From Bacteroidota bacterium (GTDB lineage: Bacteria; Bacteroidota; Bacteroidia; Chitinophagales; BACL12), in assembly GCA_016706865.1 (NCBI GenBank), contig JADJIS010000002.1:744001-808000 (forward strand): 64,000 nucleotides of DNA, in the 5' to 3' direction. The number at the start of each line of letters is the position of its first letter. Positions within the stretch are counted from its first letter, which is position 1. The notes under the pieces are model-generated. The model ran no database searches and had not been told where the DNA came from. It worked only from the letters and a program-made list of their open reading frames with translations. Positions 17,938 to 27,143 of the stretch are shown here, piece after piece. Position numbers and translations under genes: made by a program.

Positions 17938-19662
17938 TCACCATCCTAACGCAACATCATCACCCCTGGGATCGGCCCCGCCTTCCATCATTTTATTATC
18001 ATACAGTAAAATGGCATCAACCCTGCCCATGGGAGCGCGAAAAACAATTTTATACCCTTGTTTTGTTAATGCATCGGCGGTAGTTTTATCAAAATTGTTT
18101 TCCAGTTTAATTTCATCCGGTACCCATTGATGATGAAAACGCGGAGCATTTATGCTTTCCTGCATGGTCATATCAAATTCAATAACGTTTAAAATATTTT
18201 GAAAAACGCTTGTAATTATTGTTGAACCACCGGGAGTTCCTATCACCATAAATAAATTATTATCCTTTAAAATAATGGTTGGAGTCATATTGCTCAACAT
18301 TCTTTTGTTAGGAACAATGGCGTTTGCTTCTCCGCCAATTAATCCATATAAATTTGGTTCACCGGGTTTAGCACTAAAATCATCCATCTCATTATTTAAA
18401 ATAAATCCGCAACCGGCAACTACAATTCGAGAGCCATAACTATCATTTAATGTTGTAGTTATTGCAACTGCATTTCCATATTGATCAACTATACTAAAGT
18501 GTGTTGTTTCCTCACTTTCATAATCCGGAAAATTACCTGCAGCAATATCTTTTGAAGGGATTATATTAATAGTATCAACATTATACATTCTTTGCGAAGT
18601 ATATTTTTTTGAAGTGAGTTGTTGCGCCGGAACATTAGTAAAATCAGGGTCTCCTAGCCATGTTGCTCGGTCGGCATACACTCGTTTTTCTGCTTCGGTC
18701 ATCATATGTATTGCATTTAATGATTGAAATCCCCATCTTTTTAATGGATAATTTTCCATCATATTAAGTAACTGAATTAATGCAATTCCTCCTGCAGAAG
18801 GTGGAGGCATACTGATCACTTTATAGTTTTTATAAGTTCCGGAAACAGGTGTTCTCCAAACACTATGGTAATTTTTTAAATCATTCAGGGAAATAATTCC
18901 ATTATGTGTTTTCATTTCCATTTCTATCTTTTCTGCAACTTCGCCACTATAAAAACCTTCTCTTCCCTTATCGCGAATATTAATTAAAGTGTTTGCGAGA
19001 TCCATTTGAATTAATGAGTCACCACCTAACCATTTTGTTTTAATAAAATAGTTTTTCCCTTTATTTAATTTTTTTAATTCATTTTGAAGATCATTGAGAT
19101 CCTCTGCCTGCATTTGTGTTAATGGAAAACCTTTTTGTGCAAGTTCAATTGCTGGTTGTACTAATTTTTCCCATGGCATGGATCCATATTTTTGATGTGC
19201 GGTCCACATGCCATCAACGCTGCCGGGCACTCCGGATGCGAGATGAGAAGTTTCAATTATTTCCCTGTCCACTTCTCCAGTCGCTTTATTAATAAACATA
19301 TCTTTTGAGGATGCAGAAGGAGCTTTTTCTCTGAAATCGAGTGCATTAATATCTCCGGTTTTTAATCGCAAAAGCATAAATCCTCCGCCACCTAAATTTC
19401 CGGCGTTGGGATATACAACGGCTAATGCAAATTGCACTGCGATTGCGGCATCGATCGCATTTCCTCCAGCCTTTAAAATGTTCATACCAACTTCCGCTGC
19501 TTCGGGATGAGCACAAACTACCATTGCAGAGTCTGATAAAACACCATGCGTGCGATCTTGTAAAAACTGGTCTGCTGGATTTTGTTGCTGTTGTTGAGCC
19601 GTTTGATTCGACGACGACGAACAGCTGAGGAGGAATACAATTACTATACTAAATAAACGCAT
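17938..19662 (-). CDS. ggt: Gamma-glutamyltransferase (lipoprotein precursor)
   Basis: Periplasmic N-terminal-nucleophile hydrolase that transfers or hydrolyses the gamma-glutamyl group of glutathione, autocleaved into two subunits. The nucleophile threonine is in YESEETTHFSIVDQYGNAVA. Other family segments: NAIDAAIAVQFALAVVYPNAGNLGGGG, MPPPSAGGIALIQLLNMME, SNMTPTIILKDN, GTPGGSTIITSV. The start at 19662 gives a short signal with lipobox LLSC and 574 residues; the next ATG upstream (19704) would overlap the divergent gene's promoter. Confidence 0.94.
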   Translation of the reverse strand: MRLFSIVIVFLLSCSSSSNQTAQQQQQNPADQFLQDRTHGVLSDSAMVVCAHPEAAEVGMNILKAGGNAIDAAIAVQFALAVVYPNAGNLGGGGFMLLRLKTGDINALDFREKAPSASSKDMFINKATGEVDREIIETSHLASGVPGSVDGMWTAHQKYGSMPWEKLVQPAIELAQKGFPLTQMQAEDLNDLQNELKKLNKGKNYFIKTKWLGGDSLIQMDLANTLINIRDKGREGFYSGEVAEKIEMEMKTHNGIISLNDLKNYHSVWRTPVSGTYKNYKVISMPPPSAGGIALIQLLNMMENYPLKRWGFQSLNAIHMMTEAEKRVYADRATWLGDPDFTNVPAQQLTSKKYTSQRMYNVDTINIIPSKDIAAGNFPDYESEETTHFSIVDQYGNAVAITTTLNDSYGSRIVVAGCGFILNNEMDDFSAKPGEPNLYGLIGGEANAIVPNKRMLSNMTPTIILKDNNLFMVIGTPGGSTIITSVFQNILNVIEFDMTMQESINAPRFHHQWVPDEIKLENNFDKTTADALTKQGYKIVFRAPMGRVDAILLYDNKMMEGGADPRGDDVALGW

Positions 19663-19728
19663 GGTGTGAAGATAAGGGATATTTGAAATGCATAAAAATG
19701 ACATCCGAAAAAATAACCAACAGATGCT

Positions 19729-19736
19729 TATTTTTG
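19729..19736 (+). promoter_or_regulatory. -7 promoter box for the ether-lipid operon
   Basis: TATTTTTG matches TAnnTTTG. Transcription would begin near 19741, so translation should start at 19769 (MPEAVNY) rather than at any of the upstream in-frame ATGs. Confidence 0.5.
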
Positions 19737-19768
19737 AGGGGGAAATTTATGAAAAAATTGGTCATTGC

Positions 19769-21022
19769 ATGCCTGAAGCTGTAAACTATATCATTTATTC
19801 TATTCCTGTTTTTTTTCTCCTTATTGGAATAGAACTTCTATTCGACAAACTCAACAAAACCGGTTATTACAGGTTGAATGATGCTTTAACTAATATTAAT
19901 GCAGGCATTACTGAACAAGTAACAGGGGCATTTTTAAAAGCTTTTGTAGTTGGAATTTACCTCTGGTTGTTTGATCATTATAGGTTTTTCACAGTTCCTG
20001 ATACGATATTGACCTGGGTGTTTTTATTTATAGCAGTTGATTTTTTTTATTATTGGTTTCACCGCCTTGCACATGAGGTAAATGTTTTATGGGGTGGACA
20101 TGTTGTTCACCATCAAAGCGAGGAGTATAATTTAAGTGTGGCCTTACGACAAGGAGCATTTCAAAAATTTGGATCTTTTCTTTTTTATTTGCCTTTAGCT
20201 TTATTGGGATTTAATCCGGTGTTATTTATAGTGGTTAGCCAGTTTCAAACCTTGTATCAGTTTTGGATACATACAAAAACAATAAAATTATTGCCAGCGC
20301 CTATTGAATACATATTTAATACTCCATCACATCATCGTGTTCACCATGGAAGAAATCCGAAATATATCGATAAAAACCATGGGGGAACTTTAATTATCTG
20401 GGACAGATTATTTGGAACTTTTCAAAAGGAAGAGGAGGAAGTAATTTACGGTATCACCAAACCTTTAAACACCTGGAATCCTCTTAGAGCCCAATTGGAT
20501 TTTTGGAAGAATCTCGCACAAGATCTGAGTCATACACATAAATTTACCGATAAACTAAAACTACTATTTCTTCCACCCGGATGGCTTCCGGCAGAACTCG
20601 GTGGCCCGAAATTCGCGCCTGAAATTACTCCCGACACAGCGGTAAAATACGATACAAAAATCCCTGTTTATTTAAATTATTATGTATTTGCGCAGTTTGT
20701 ATTAATACTTACTTTCACTTCCTATTTTTTATTTTCGTTCGACAATTTTGATCTTTTGACCAATATATTGTTTATGCTTTTGATACTGCTTTCGGTAACA
20801 GCCGCAGGATTAATTTTGGAGGCAAACAGAAATGCATTTTTTGTGGAGATATTCAGGTTGGTAACAACGGTATTTTTCTATAATTATTTATTGCAAAACA
20901 ATATTATTAGTAATTATTCGGGATATGATCTGTTTGTGCTTATTGTAATCAATCTGATATCTCTGGTTGTTTTTACACCATTTAAAAATGTTTTTTCAAA
21001 AAAGGCCCATGAAAATAAATAA
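19769..21022 (+). CDS. AGMO-like membrane fatty-acid-hydroxylase-superfamily oxygenase
   Basis: 417-residue membrane protein with the di-iron histidine boxes of the sterol desaturase / fatty acid hydroxylase superfamily: HRLAHEVNVLWGGHVVHH and, downstream, HHRVHHG plus a late histidine in DKNHGG. About four hydrophobic segments precede the boxes and three follow at the C terminus. This extended layout and length resemble vertebrate alkylglycerol monooxygenase (TMEM195), which cleaves the ether bond of alkylglycerols. The next two genes also act on ether or glycero-lipids. The substrate is inferred; a sterol or carotenoid hydroxylase cannot be excluded. Confidence 0.8.
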   Translation: MPEAVNYIIYSIPVFFLLIGIELLFDKLNKTGYYRLNDALTNINAGITEQVTGAFLKAFVVGIYLWLFDHYRFFTVPDTILTWVFLFIAVDFFYYWFHRLAHEVNVLWGGHVVHHQSEEYNLSVALRQGAFQKFGSFLFYLPLALLGFNPVLFIVVSQFQTLYQFWIHTKTIKLLPAPIEYIFNTPSHHRVHHGRNPKYIDKNHGGTLIIWDRLFGTFQKEEEEVIYGITKPLNTWNPLRAQLDFWKNLAQDLSHTHKFTDKLKLLFLPPGWLPAELGGPKFAPEITPDTAVKYDTKIPVYLNYYVFAQFVLILTFTSYFLFSFDNFDLLTNILFMLLILLSVTAAGLILEANRNAFFVEIFRLVTTVFFYNYLLQNNIISNYSGYDLFVLIVINLISLVVFTPFKNVFSKKAHENK

Positions 21023-21698
21023 CCAGTTATTCCTGAATCTGTATATGGTAGTGGCCATTGTGCATATTTACACACTGATTTCTGATAATGAACAATATAT
21101 TGTGTTATCCAAGTATTTGCTGATGCCAATGTTGATGCTTCATGTTATTGTAAATTGCAGAAAGACTTTAAAAAATGTAATTCCATTGATCGCAGCTCTG
21201 TTTTTTTGTTGGGTGGGCGACATTTTGCTGATTTATGTTGATGTGTATGAACAGTTTTTTATGTTTGGACTTGCTGCATTTTTAATTGGCCATATATTTT
21301 ACATTTGGAGTTTTAGGAAATATGCAACTAAGAATCCAGGGTTGCCTAAACAGAAACTGTGGATAATGATATTTCCGGTTATTTATGCATTGGGGCTGTT
21401 AATTGTGGTTTTCCCTCACCTTGGTGATATGAAAATTCCTGTGATCGTTTATGCGATCGCAATTACTGCAATGTGTATTGCATCTATAAATAGATACGGC
21501 AGAACAAGTCAATACAGTTTTTTGTTTGTTTTTGCCGGCGCTTTATTTTTTATAGGATCCGATTCCATGATTGCAATTAATAGGTTTTACAAAGAAATTA
21601 CCTCGGGATCCTTGTTAATTATGAGTACGTATATCATTGCACAATATTTAATTACATCGGGGTTATTATTGCATATTAAAGATCCTGAAAATGAATAA
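21009..21698 (+). CDS. TMEM86/YhhN family lysoplasmalogenase-like membrane protein
   Basis: 229 residues with about eight hydrophobic segments and the YhhN signature residues (LFFCWVGDILLI with the conserved aspartate, FLIGHIFYIWSF, and GALFFIGSDSMIAI near the end). TMEM86 proteins hydrolyse the vinyl-ether bond of lysoplasmalogens. The start at 21009 overlaps the AGMO-like gene by 14 bp, implying translational coupling; an earlier in-frame start would lie much further inside that gene. Confidence 0.85.
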   Translation: MKINNQLFLNLYMVVAIVHIYTLISDNEQYIVLSKYLLMPMLMLHVIVNCRKTLKNVIPLIAALFFCWVGDILLIYVDVYEQFFMFGLAAFLIGHIFYIWSFRKYATKNPGLPKQKLWIMIFPVIYALGLLIVVFPHLGDMKIPVIVYAIAITAMCIASINRYGRTSQYSFLFVFAGALFFIGSDSMIAINRFYKEITSGSLLIMSTYIIAQYLITSGLLLHIKDPENE

Positions 21699-21707
21699 AC
21701 TTAATTC

Positions 21708-22553
21708 GTGAAATTTATTACATCCATACTATCTATTTTCGTTTTTGCCGCTTTTATTGGTTGCAGTGCCAAGAGTGACATAGGTGATAATAAGGATATA
21801 GTCATCATTGGCCATGGAGGTTCAGGATTTGAAACTTTTTTTAGTCAGCTCCCGGCAAACACCCTCGCAAGCTTTGATAAGGCGATCATGGATGATGAGG
21901 CTGATGGTATTGAAATGGATATTCAATTGTCGAAAGATGATGTAGTAGTAATTTTTCACGATAAGATTTTAGATAATAAAACCGACCTCAAAGGTCTTGT
22001 TCGCGAACAGTTAGTTGCCGATTTAAATAAATGCGATTTTCACGGCGATTTTTCTATGTTTTCTAAGGGAAAACATTCCATTTCCTCTTTGGAGCAGATT
22101 CTTACACATTTTAATGAGTTTTTGCATACCAAATATTTTTATTTCAATATTAAGTTAGAAGTTGATCCTGAAAGAGAAAAGTATGCGCAGGTTATAAGTG
22201 AACAATTAGTAAAAATTATAAACGAATTCGATATTAAGAAAACCGCAATTGTTGAAACATCCGATATAAGAGTATTAAATCAAATTCAATTATTAGATAG
22301 TTCGATTATAGTTATGCAGGATATTGGTGCCTTCGAAAATGATTTTAAATATGTATTATCAAACAACTTTAATGGTTTAGTGGTAGCGAACAAAAATATT
22401 ACTGCCGAACAGGTATTGTTGGCTAAAAAGGCCGGTAAAAAGGTTGTTATTTATGGAGAGAGAACTCGCGGAGGATTAAAGGAAGTTTTGGATAAGGACC
22501 CTGATGTGATCCAAACAGATAAAATTGACCTGACGAAAAGATTAGCTGATTAA
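21708..22553 (+). CDS. Glycerophosphodiester phosphodiesterase (lipoprotein)
   Basis: 281 residues with an N-terminal lipoprotein signal (lipobox FIGC). GDPD TIM-barrel residues are present: HGGSG (metal and catalytic histidine region), PANTLASF, DGIEMDIQLSKDDVVVIFHD (the catalytic pair) and FNIKLEV. The enzyme splits glycerophosphodiesters into glycerol-3-phosphate and an alcohol. It starts with GTG at 21708, 9 bp after the lysoplasmalogenase-like gene, so it completes a three-gene operon. Its 3' end overlaps the convergent CDF gene by 4 bp. Confidence 0.9.
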   Translation: MKFITSILSIFVFAAFIGCSAKSDIGDNKDIVIIGHGGSGFETFFSQLPANTLASFDKAIMDDEADGIEMDIQLSKDDVVVIFHDKILDNKTDLKGLVREQLVADLNKCDFHGDFSMFSKGKHSISSLEQILTHFNEFLHTKYFYFNIKLEVDPEREKYAQVISEQLVKIINEFDIKKTAIVETSDIRVLNQIQLLDSSIIVMQDIGAFENDFKYVLSNNFNGLVVANKNITAEQVLLAKKAGKKVVIYGERTRGGLKEVLDKDPDVIQTDKIDLTKRLAD

Positions 22554-23536
22554 GTTAATCCATGTTTTCTGTTTCTGATCACATTTTCTAAATTCCATTC
22601 TATTTTTTGTTCAAATTCTGCCTGGCGTACTGCGCAATCAAATTTGAAACATATTTTGCACATGTCGGGTGGAACACATGCGTCAATATGCACGAACCAT
22701 TCGTCGGAAGTTTCATGATGTTTATGAATAATGGATTCTACTTTTTCTAATTCGTCGTGTGCTTCTTTTACAGTAAAATAATAGGGAACAGTTAAATGGC
22801 TGTCGAAGTGTAAATTTGCTCCGTATTTTATAACCCGCATATTATGTATATCAATCCAATTGGGTTCGCGGTTCTTATTAAGCGTTGTAATTATTGAATC
22901 CAAAAGTTCAGAATCTGATTCATCCATAATGCCGGCTACCGATTTTCTTACTATTTTATATCCCTCATAACAAATATAAGTGCCAAATAAAATTGCAACC
23001 GCACTGTCTATCCATTCATATTGAAAAATATATAAAAGTGTTAATCCGACAAGTAATCCGGCTGTACTCCATCCATCACTTTGTAAATGTTTCCCGCCGG
23101 CTATTAAAGTAAGTGATTGCGCTTTTTTACCTCTTTTTTCCATTATAAGCCCAAGTAAAAAATTCACTGTTCCTGCAAAAGAGATCAAAATAATACCATA
23201 TCCAATATTTTGAATGCTTTGAGGATAAAATAAATTAAAAACAGATTTTCCAACAATAATAATTCCTGCAACTAATATCATACTTCCTTCAATACTGGCA
23301 GAAATAAATTCTATTTTTCCATGCCCGTAGGGATGATCCTTGTCGCGTGGTTTGGATGCGAGAATTAAACTGTATAATCCAAATGCACCTGCTACTACAT
23401 TTACGATCGATTCAATGGCATCTGTTAAAACAGCATTGGAATGTGTAATGATATAGGCTGTAAATTTTACAAGCAACAGGAGAATTGCAACGCTGAGTAC
23501 AATTTTTTGAAGATTTACATTTTCTATTTTTCTCAT
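22550..23536 (-). CDS. Cation diffusion facilitator family exporter with a C-terminal cysteine cluster
   Basis: 328 residues with about six membrane segments and CDF metal-site motifs: HSNAVLTDAIESI in TM2, HPYGHGKIEFI in the cytoplasmic loop, HLQSDGWST in TM5. The cytoplasmic C-terminal domain (NMRVIKYGANLHFDSHLTVPY) continues into CVPPDMCKICFKFDC, four cysteines not typical of CDF proteins. Likely exports Zn, Fe, Mn or a similar divalent ion. The start at 23536 is chosen because it leaves a 20 bp gap to polA; an ATG at 23575 would overlap polA. Confidence 0.88.
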   Translation of the reverse strand: MRKIENVNLQKIVLSVAILLLLVKFTAYIITHSNAVLTDAIESIVNVVAGAFGLYSLILASKPRDKDHPYGHGKIEFISASIEGSMILVAGIIIVGKSVFNLFYPQSIQNIGYGIILISFAGTVNFLLGLIMEKRGKKAQSLTLIAGGKHLQSDGWSTAGLLVGLTLLYIFQYEWIDSAVAILFGTYICYEGYKIVRKSVAGIMDESDSELLDSIITTLNKNREPNWIDIHNMRVIKYGANLHFDSHLTVPYYFTVKEAHDELEKVESIIHKHHETSDEWFVHIDACVPPDMCKICFKFDCAVRQAEFEQKIEWNLENVIRNRKHGLT

Positions 23537-23556
23537 CAGATCTCCTAAAGTTATTA

Positions 23557-26370
23557 TTAATGTGCCTCCAGCCAATTATCTCCGATACCAACTTCCGCTT
23601 CGATTGGAACATTTATGGTAATTGCATTAACCATATTGTCCACCACTAATTTTTTTAATTGCTCCACTTCTGTTTCATGCACATCAAAAACCAATTCATC
23701 ATGAACTTGTAGCAACATTGTAGATCTTAATTTCGCTTTTTTAATTGCGTGATGAATTTTTATCATTGCCACCTTTATCATATCGGCTGCTGATCCCTGA
23801 ATAGGGGAGTTTACTGCAATCCTTTCTGCCTGCGACCTGACAGTATTATTTTGTGAGTTAATATCTTTAATATAACGTTTCCTTCCCAAAACAGTTTTTG
23901 TATAGCCATTTGCACGTGCAAATTCAATATTACTTTCCATCAATGATTTTACTCCTGGAAATTGCATGTTGTAATTATCAATTATTTCTTTAGCCTCAGT
24001 TCTGGAAATATTTAAATTTTGAGAAAGTCCGAATGTCGTTTGGCCATAAGCAATTCCAAAATTCACAGCTTTTGCTCTTCCTCGCATTTCTCGTGTAACT
24101 TCATTTAGCGGAACATTAAATACTCTTGCCGCAGTTGCACTGTGAATATCCATTCCTTTTTTAAATGCATCAATCATTCCTTCGTCATTACTCAATGCTG
24201 CAATAATTCTTAACTCGATCTGTGAATAATCGGCACTTAATATTTTATATTCTTTGCTTCTTGGAATAAATGCTTTTCTTACCTGTTGTCCCCTTTCAGT
24301 GCGTATCGGAATATTTTGTAAATTCGGATTATTGGAACTCAAGCGTCCGCTAGAAGCAACAGCTTGAGCGAAGGTGGTGTGTAATCTGCTCGTTTTTTGA
24401 TTGATAAGCAATGGAAGCGAATCAACATAAGTAGATTTTAATTTCTGTAATTCCCGATAATTTAATAATAAACTTGCGATAGGATAATTATGTTCCAGTT
24501 TCGCTAAAATATCCTCTCCCGTGGAAAGTTGTCCCGTTTTAGTTTTTTGGCCTTCGTATGGAATTTTAAGTTTAATAAATAATACCTCCCCTAATTGTTT
24601 TGGTGAATCGATATTAAAACGCACTCCGGCAATTTCATATATCTTATTTGCAGCTTCGGCGATGTCTTTTTCAAGCAATTTTGAGTAATCCTGTAAAAAA
24701 GGAACATCCAGATTAATTCCTTCAAATTCCATGTCAGCTAAAACTTCTATCAATGGAATTTCAACTTCATTATACAGAGTATTTAATTCTTCCTTAATAA
24801 GCATCGGTTGAAAAAGATGATGTAACTGTAAAGTAATATCCGCATCCTCCGCAGAATATTCTTTCACTTTTTCCACATCAGCATCGCGCATGCTCAATTG
24901 ATTTTTCCCTTTTTTTCCTATTAGCGTTTCTATACTCACCGGAGAATATCCAAGATAATTTTCAGCGAGATAATCCATACCATGACGCAATTCAGGTTCT
25001 AATAAATAATGCGCTATCATACTATCCTGAAATGGGCCGGCAACATTTACATTGTACCATTTTAATGCTAAATAGTCGTATTTTAAATTTTGGGCAACCT
25101 TGGTTTTTGTATTATCCTCTAATATTGTTTTAAATTCATCTACAATTTTTTGTGCTTCTTTTTGATCTGCAGGAATGGGCACATAAAATCCTTCATGTTC
25201 CTTCCAACTAAATGCAAGCCCTACTAATTCTGCAACGTTTGCATCAATTCCTGTAGTTTCTGTATCAAAACAAAATATCGATTGATTATTGAGTTGTGTT
25301 ATCAGATCTTTGCGTTGTTCGGGGGTGGTAACCAATATATAATTATGGTCTACATTGGTGATATTTTTTCCTGCAACAACTTCATCCCTTTCGTTTTGAA
25401 TTTCACTTTTATTTCCCGTTGATTTAATTGGCTGACCGAACAGATCCAGTTGTTCAGGTTTTTGTTCTGCATTAACACTATATCCTTCTCCTAAAATATC
25501 TTTACCTAATTTGCGGAATTCCAATTCCTGAAAAATCGCAGCTAATTTTTCTCTGTCCGGATCTTCAATTATCAATTTATCTTCTTCAAAATCAACAGGT
25601 ACATCCAACATAATTGTAGCGAGATGTTTACTCATAATTGCCTGTTCTTTAAAATTCACTACATTTTCCTGTAATTTTCCTTTAAGTTTATCTGTATTTT
25701 CATATAATCCTTCCACACTTCCGTATTCTGCTATTAATTTTTTAGCAGTTTTTTCACCTACACCCGGAACTCCCGGAATATTATCCACTGCATCTCCCAT
25801 CAATCCTAAAATATCAATTACCTGCAGCGGATCCGTAATCTCCCATTTTTTTAAAATATCTTCAAGTGTCACGGTATCAAATCCGGTTCCTGTAAAACTT
25901 GGTTTGAACATATAAATTCCATCCTCCACCAATTGACCGTAATCCTTATCCATGGTTACCATATACACATCATAACCCGCTGATTTTGCTTTTTTTGCAA
26001 GGGTTCCGATGATATCATCTGCTTCATATCCCGGTTTTTCTATTAATGGAATATTAAAAGCCCTAACAATTGCTTTAATGTAAGGAATGGCAAATTTGAT
26101 ATCTTCCGGAGTTTCGGCGCGGTTTGCTTTGTAATCGGCAAATACTTCCTCGCGTTGTGTTATCTCCATAGAATCGAAACACACTGCAATATGTGTCGAG
26201 TTCGTTTTTTTCATCAATAAATTCAAAGTATTCACAAAACCCAGAATTGCAGAAGTATTTTGTCCTTTTGAATTAATGATCGGATTTTTCGCAAAGGCAA
26301 AATACGACCTGAATATTAACGCAAAAGCGTCGAGGAGGTAGAGTTTTTTTTCGTCGTTGTTGTTTGACAT
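23557..26370 (-). CDS. polA: DNA polymerase I
   Basis: 937 residues with all three activities. The 5'-nuclease domain has YLLDAFALIFRSYFAF and GYEADDIIGTLAKKA. The proofreading domain is apparently active (FCFDTETTGID, with the metal-binding D and E). The polymerase domain has motif A ILSADYSQIELRI, motif B RGRAKAVNFGIAYG and motif C LLQVHDELVFDV. It acts in Okazaki-fragment maturation and repair. The CDF gene follows in the same direction. Four-helix-bundle unit A lies 65 bp upstream of its start codon. Confidence 0.98.
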   Translation of the reverse strand: MSNNNDEKKLYLLDAFALIFRSYFAFAKNPIINSKGQNTSAILGFVNTLNLLMKKTNSTHIAVCFDSMEITQREEVFADYKANRAETPEDIKFAIPYIKAIVRAFNIPLIEKPGYEADDIIGTLAKKAKSAGYDVYMVTMDKDYGQLVEDGIYMFKPSFTGTGFDTVTLEDILKKWEITDPLQVIDILGLMGDAVDNIPGVPGVGEKTAKKLIAEYGSVEGLYENTDKLKGKLQENVVNFKEQAIMSKHLATIMLDVPVDFEEDKLIIEDPDREKLAAIFQELEFRKLGKDILGEGYSVNAEQKPEQLDLFGQPIKSTGNKSEIQNERDEVVAGKNITNVDHNYILVTTPEQRKDLITQLNNQSIFCFDTETTGIDANVAELVGLAFSWKEHEGFYVPIPADQKEAQKIVDEFKTILEDNTKTKVAQNLKYDYLALKWYNVNVAGPFQDSMIAHYLLEPELRHGMDYLAENYLGYSPVSIETLIGKKGKNQLSMRDADVEKVKEYSAEDADITLQLHHLFQPMLIKEELNTLYNEVEIPLIEVLADMEFEGINLDVPFLQDYSKLLEKDIAEAANKIYEIAGVRFNIDSPKQLGEVLFIKLKIPYEGQKTKTGQLSTGEDILAKLEHNYPIASLLLNYRELQKLKSTYVDSLPLLINQKTSRLHTTFAQAVASSGRLSSNNPNLQNIPIRTERGQQVRKAFIPRSKEYKILSADYSQIELRIIAALSNDEGMIDAFKKGMDIHSATAARVFNVPLNEVTREMRGRAKAVNFGIAYGQTTFGLSQNLNISRTEAKEIIDNYNMQFPGVKSLMESNIEFARANGYTKTVLGRKRYIKDINSQNNTVRSQAERIAVNSPIQGSAADMIKVAMIKIHHAIKKAKLRSTMLLQVHDELVFDVHETEVEQLKKLVVDNMVNAITINVPIEAEVGIGDNWLEAH

Positions 26371-26434
26371 TTTTTTACTTTTATATTTATATATTATTAA
26401 TTTATAGAATCTTTTTATCCTCTAACATTTTCAA

Positions 26435-26468
26435 GTGGGCAGTCAACAGTGAGCAGTGGGCAGTTTGT
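26435..26468. repeat. Unit A, 3' array (inverted arm)
   Basis: Tandem words around CAGTGGG/CAGTGAG ending in CAGTTTGT. Reverse-complement partner of 27103-27143. Confidence 0.85.
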
Positions 26469-26483
26469 CGACCGTAAAATTAT

Positions 26484-26870
26484 CTAATCCATCTTTATTT
26501 TTATTTTATCAAGATAATTATTTGGGTTTTTAATCATTGCGCTTAATAGTTTACCAATTTCAATCGATTTTTGTGTCAATTCATTAAAGGTATTTTCATT
26601 AATATATTTACAATTAAATGCAAATTCTAACCACACTTGAGTTTCAGAATTTTCGGCATCACTGTCCGTTAATTTAGAAATGAAATGATTCGGATATCTA
26701 CGTTTTCTAAATGCTTCAGCAATATTTGCACAAATACTTCGTGATGATCTCCGAATTTGATCTGTTAATGCATATTTTTCTTCAGGGGGAAATTTTTTTG
26801 TTATTTCAAATATTTCCATCGACAACTCGAAACCTTTCTTATAAGCATAAAGGTCTTTAAAATCAGCCAT
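26484..26870 (-). CDS. Four-helix-bundle protein (S23/IVP family), subfamily 1, unit A
   Basis: 128 residues, all helical, of the 23S-rRNA intervening-sequence protein family (four-helix bundle, pentameric in solved members and related to the Avd subunit of diversity-generating retroelements). The family signature is IRRSSRSICANIAEAFRKRRYPNHFISKL, followed by DSDAENSETQVWLEFAF. The copy at 30850-31221 is a close paralogue (shared MADFK-LYAY N terminus); 42936-43304 and 45683-46042 belong to a second subfamily. Molecular function is not established. A TTAATCCTTAA motif precedes the ATG by 10 nt, as in the other copies. Confidence 0.88.
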   Translation of the reverse strand: MADFKDLYAYKKGFELSMEIFEITKKFPPEEKYALTDQIRRSSRSICANIAEAFRKRRYPNHFISKLTDSDAENSETQVWLEFAFNCKYINENTFNELTQKSIEIGKLLSAMIKNPNNYLDKIKIKMD

Positions 26871-27102
26871 TATTTTGTTTTTAAGGATTAAACAATAGGT
26901 GTAAATATAATAAAAATGAATAAATTGAATTTATTAATTTAGGTCATAGAAAACACTTTATATTTTTGTTAATTAATTCAAGGATAACTCAAAAAAAATA
27001 TCAATTTCTCAAACACTCCACAATCATAAGCACCAACCAAAAAGTAGAGTTAATTTAAATTCGTAATTAGATTCTTAATTCGAAGAAAAATTTATCAATG
27101 TT

Positions 27103-27143
27103 ACAAACTGCCCACTGCTCACTGCCCACTCCCCACTGCCTGC
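27103..27143. repeat. Unit A, 5' array overlapping the end of the upstream gene
   Basis: Read on the minus strand, CAGTGGG-type words followed by CAGTTTGTAACATTG. The array encodes the last residues (AVGSGQ) and the TGA stop of the gene at 27119-27475. The outer sequence TTTGTAACATTG and a following TTCGAATT also occur at the solo array 29451-29494. Confidence 0.85.

Larger units (their letters stand above)
26435..27143 (-). mobile_element. Unit A: four-helix-bundle gene between inverted 7-bp-repeat arrays
   Basis: About 0.7 kb unit made of one S23/IVP-like gene flanked by inverted arrays of CAGTGGG-type words. The arrays match each other well as reverse complements (GTGRGCAGTGRGCAGTTTGT core). 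In gene orientation the 5' array overlaps the last codons and stop of the carboxymuconolactone decarboxylase-like gene, and the 3' array lies before polA. It is one of four such units (also 30646-31299, 42821-43356, 45513-46245). No target-site duplication or transposase is seen, so mobility is inferred from recurrence only. Confidence 0.6.

Noticed and set aside
26484..26870. Toxin-antitoxin component
   Set aside because: Each four-helix-bundle gene is alone, with no second small gene in its unit and no toxin-like fold.
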